NCBI GenBank assembly: GCA_023398855.1
Contig: JAEWRS010000373.1
Span: 1 to 8,098 of the forward strand
Source of the DNA: Bacillota bacterium
GTDB taxonomy: Bacteria > Bacillota > Clostridia > Lachnospirales > Lachnospiraceae
Direction: 5' to 3'
Length of the DNA: 8,098 bases
The position numbers and the translations under genes were made by a program. Below are positions 6,039 through 8,098 of this stretch, piece after piece. Under the pieces are notes generated by a model. It was not told where the DNA came from. It saw only the letters and a program-made list of their open reading frames with translations, and ran no database searches. The stretch's first letter is position 1. Each line of letters starts with the position of its first letter.

Positions 6039-6947
6039 ATGAATGCATTGGACAAAAAAATGGACCGGATCCTTGCGCAGGAAGAGTCAGGGAAAAGAAA
6101 GAAACGATTAAAAAGCAGGGTATTAAGGAAAATGCTTGCCAATAAGCTATCTGTTGCAGGTCTGATACTATTTATGATTATCCTTTTTTGCTGTTTTGCA
6201 GCACCAGCCATCACTTCTTATTCGTCTGCCAAGATTGATTTAAAGAGCATTCTCCAGGCACCATCAGCAAAGCATATTCTCGGAACAGATAAAATCGGGC
6301 GTGATATTTTTGCGAGAGTGTTATATGGAGGCAGAATATCCATTGCCGTTGGGTTAGGATCCGCGTTGATTGCTACGTTTCTGGGTGTTTCGCTGGGTAC
6401 CATTGCAGGCTATAAAGGTGGGCTGGCAGACGGGATTGTTATGAAGATATCAGAAATTTTAATGGCCTTCCCCCAGATGATCATGGTGCTGATCCTTGTA
6501 ACCATTACCGGGCAGAGTCTTTGGAACCTGATATTCATATTCTCTATAACAGGCTGGCCCTCCATGTACCGGATGGCCAGATCTCAGATGCTTACTTTGC
6601 GGGAGGAGGAATATGTCCAGGCCTTAAGAGCCTTTGGGATCGGTTCCATGAGAATTGCTTTTGTTCATATACTGCCAAACGCAGTTGGCCCAGTTCTAGT
6701 CAACATAACATTGTCAACAGCAATGTTTATTCTTCAGGAGACATCACTTAGTTTCCTGGGTCTGGGGGTTCCTTTGGAAGTGGCTACCTGGGGAAATATA
6801 TTAAATGCGGCGCAGGACATCATGGTCCTTAGGGATGCGTGGTGGGTTTGGGTACCAGCCGGTGTTGTGGTTACTCTGTTTGTTATCAGCATCAACTTCA
6901 TTGGAGACGGATTAAGAGATGCGGCAGATCCGTCTCAGATTGGTTAA
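6039..6947 (+). CDS. dppC: ABC transporter permease, DppC/OppC family
   Basis: The 302-residue second channel subunit pairs with the DppB-type permease. A charged cytoplasmic N-terminus (KRKKRLKSRVLRKM) leads to a first helix (about 36-57). The conserved HILGTDKIGRDIFARVLYGG follows (79-98), the standard OppC/DppC hallmark. The permease domain then has about five helices, with the EAA loop at about 190-215 (EEYVQALRAFGIGSMRIAF). LQETSLSFLGLGVP and the ending FIGDGLRDAADPSQ are also characteristic. Length is normal. The gene is 14 bases downstream of dppB and 12 bases upstream of the ATPase gene, so translation is probably coupled. An alternative start at 6030 would add three residues. Confidence 0.93.
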   Translation: MNALDKKMDRILAQEESGKRKKRLKSRVLRKMLANKLSVAGLILFMIILFCCFAAPAITSYSSAKIDLKSILQAPSAKHILGTDKIGRDIFARVLYGGRISIAVGLGSALIATFLGVSLGTIAGYKGGLADGIVMKISEILMAFPQMIMVLILVTITGQSLWNLIFIFSITGWPSMYRMARSQMLTLREEEYVQALRAFGIGSMRIAFVHILPNAVGPVLVNITLSTAMFILQETSLSFLGLGVPLEVATWGNILNAAQDIMVLRDAWWVWVPAGVVVTLFVISINFIGDGLRDAADPSQIG

Positions 6948-6959
6948 GGAGGAAGGAAT

Positions 6960-7970
6960 ATGAGTCACGATACCGTAATAAGTGTTAAAAACCTCCATGT
7001 GAATTTTTACAACAATGACCGCTGTAATCAGGTAATCAGGGGAATTGATTTTGAATTAAAAAAACAAAGGATTTTATGTATTGTTGGGGAAAGCGGATGC
7101 GGGAAATCGGTTACAGCAAATTCCATCATGGGTCTGCTGCCGGATCTTTCCAGAATTGAAAAAGGTGAGATCCATTTTTTTAACAATAACAAGGATATCC
7201 GGATTGATCAGCTAAAGAGAAAAGGCAGGGACATGCGCAATATCAGGGGCAGCGGTATTTCCATGATATTCCAGGACCCTATGACGGCGCTCAATCCCGT
7301 ATTTACCGTGGGATACCAGATCAATGAAGCACTCCTTTCTCATGGGAGAGCTAAAAACAGAGCAGAGGCATCAAGGGCCTCTATCGGGCTTTTAAAGGAA
7401 ATGGGAATCCCCATGCCTGAAAAACGGTTTTATGAATACCCTCATCAGTTTTCAGGGGGGATGTGCCAGCGTGCTATGATTGCCATGGCAATGAGCTGCA
7501 GACCAAAAGTGCTCATAGCAGATGAACCCACGACAGCCCTGGATGTCACCATTCAGGCCCAGATATTTGAATTAATGCTGGAGTTGAAAAATGACAATGA
7601 TACGGCTATCTTACTGATCACTCATGATATGGGGGTAGTGTCAGAGCTGGCAGATGATGTTGCGGTGATGTATATGGGTAATATTGTGGAGAGCGGAGAT
7701 GCCAGGTCAGTCCTGACAAAGCCTTCCCACCCTTATACAAAGGCGCTTTTAAATTCCATTCCTGTTCTGGGACGGGGAAAAGGGCAGAAGCTTGAGCCGA
7801 TCAAAGGTTCCACTCCGGACCCTTACCAACGTCCGCCAGGCTGTCAGTTTGCTCCCAGATGTGCATACGCAGCACCGGTATGTGAGGAAAGATTCCCAGA
7901 GGAGCATTTAATTGCTCCAGGGCATATGTGCAGGTGCTTCGTTGACTGTTTGAATGGGGAGGGCCGGTAA
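6960..7970 (+). CDS. dppD: ABC transporter ATP-binding protein, DppD/OppD family
   Basis: The 336-residue cytoplasmic ATPase energises import. The motifs are in order: Walker A GESGCGKS (43-50, Lys49), Q-loop FQDP (Gln105), signature FSGGM (164-168), Walker B VLIADEP (184-190, catalytic Glu189), D-loop ALD (193-195) and H-loop His222 (LLITHDMG). All catalytic residues are present. The C-terminal oligopeptide/dipeptide-transporter extension includes [12 protein letters not shown] and a Cys cluster: Cys295, Cys301, Cys308 and Cys324, plus Cys326. In related OppD/DppD proteins such a cluster binds a [4Fe-4S] centre; that it does so here is inferred. After the signature the text reads MCQR, where MRQR is commoner. 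AAGGAGG (6946-6952) lies 7 bases before the ATG. One base separates its stop from the next ATG. Confidence 0.95.
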   Translation: MSHDTVISVKNLHVNFYNNDRCNQVIRGIDFELKKQRILCIVGESGCGKSVTANSIMGLLPDLSRIEKGEIHFFNNNKDIRIDQLKRKGRDMRNIRGSGISMIFQDPMTALNPVFTVGYQINEALLSHGRAKNRAEASRASIGLLKEMGIPMPEKRFYEYPHQFSGGMCQRAMIAMAMSCRPKVLIADEPTTALDVTIQAQIFELMLELKNDNDTAILLITHDMGVVSELADDVAVMYMGNIVESGDARSVLTKPSHPYTKALLNSIPVLGRGKGQKLEPIKGSTPDPYQRPPGCQFAPRCAYAAPVCEERFPEEHLIAPGHMCRCFVDCLNGEGR

Positions 7971-7971
7971 C

Positions 7972-8098
7972 ATGAAAGAGAATAAAGAAATACTGATCTC
8001 TGTAAGAGGATTAAAAACTTATTACCCGGTCAGAAAGGGAATATTTAAAAAAACCACCGGTTATGTAAAGGCGGTGGATCATGTGGATCTGGATATTT
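7972..8098 (+). CDS. dppF: ABC transporter ATP-binding protein, DppF/OppF family, 3' truncated by window edge
   Basis: Only the first 42 residues are visible. They begin MKENKEILISVRGLKTYYPV and continue with RKGIFKK, then VKAVDHVDLDI. The YYPVRKG(I/L)F element and VKAVD before the first strand are typical of OppF/DppF N-termini and not of OppD. The Walker A motif lies beyond the window. GGGGAGG (7956-7962) is 9 bases before the ATG and lies inside the end of dppD; the stop of dppD is 1 base upstream, so translation is likely coupled. It completes the expected A-B-C-D-F gene order. Confidence 0.88.
   Translation, partial: MKENKEILISVRGLKTYYPVRKGIFKKTTGYVKAVDHVDLDI

Overview
The window looks like chromosomal DNA from a low-to-moderate-GC Firmicute, most likely a Clostridia/Lachnospiraceae-type organism. 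The evidence is strong AGGAGG-type ribosome binding sites, consensus sigma-A-type promoters, a flotillin resembling Bacillus FloT, a GapN close to the streptococcal enzyme, and a lipoprotein-anchored peptide-type ABC transporter. The genus is inferred from style and not proven.

Layout. Bases 1-501 hold the C-terminal part of a flotillin. After a 172-base gap comes gapN (674-2128), a non-phosphorylating NADP-dependent glyceraldehyde-3-phosphate dehydrogenase with all its key residues. Next is a convergent intergenic region with a perfect 20-bp inverted repeat and a rho-independent terminator whose stem and T-run overlap the end of the gene on the opposite strand. That gene (2294-2992, minus) encodes a GntR-family regulator of the FadR/FCD type. 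A 270-base AT-rich divergent region separates it from a five-gene transporter operon on the plus strand: lipoprotein substrate-binding protein (3263-4996), two permeases (5065-6024 and 6039-6947) and two ATPases (6960-7970, and one running off the right edge from 7972). The gene order is the classical dppABCDF/oppABCDF one.

Regulation. The divergent region carries a sigma-A-type promoter facing each way. Just downstream of each lies a closely related palindrome with the half-site TACAAAGTA. The copy near the regulator fits the FadR-subfamily operator pattern TNGTNNNACNA exactly. The simplest reading is that the GntR protein represses itself and the transporter operon in response to a small effector, probably the imported compound or a metabolite of it. 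The transported substrate cannot be read from the sequence.

Most unusual feature. The substrate-binding protein appears to be circularly permuted. After a normal lipoprotein signal and linker comes the half that is normally C-terminal (VRVRQALAYAID through ILDWKIN), followed by the half that is normally N-terminal (MYTNGG through KWHDDQPLTAEDVKF to FFINQFPHEANIK), then the stop. Joining residue 577 to residue 63 recreates a typical family-5 binding-protein sequence, so both halves seem complete and only their order is changed. It may be a natural circular permutation, a local DNA rearrangement or an assembly/editing artefact; the sequence alone cannot decide which.
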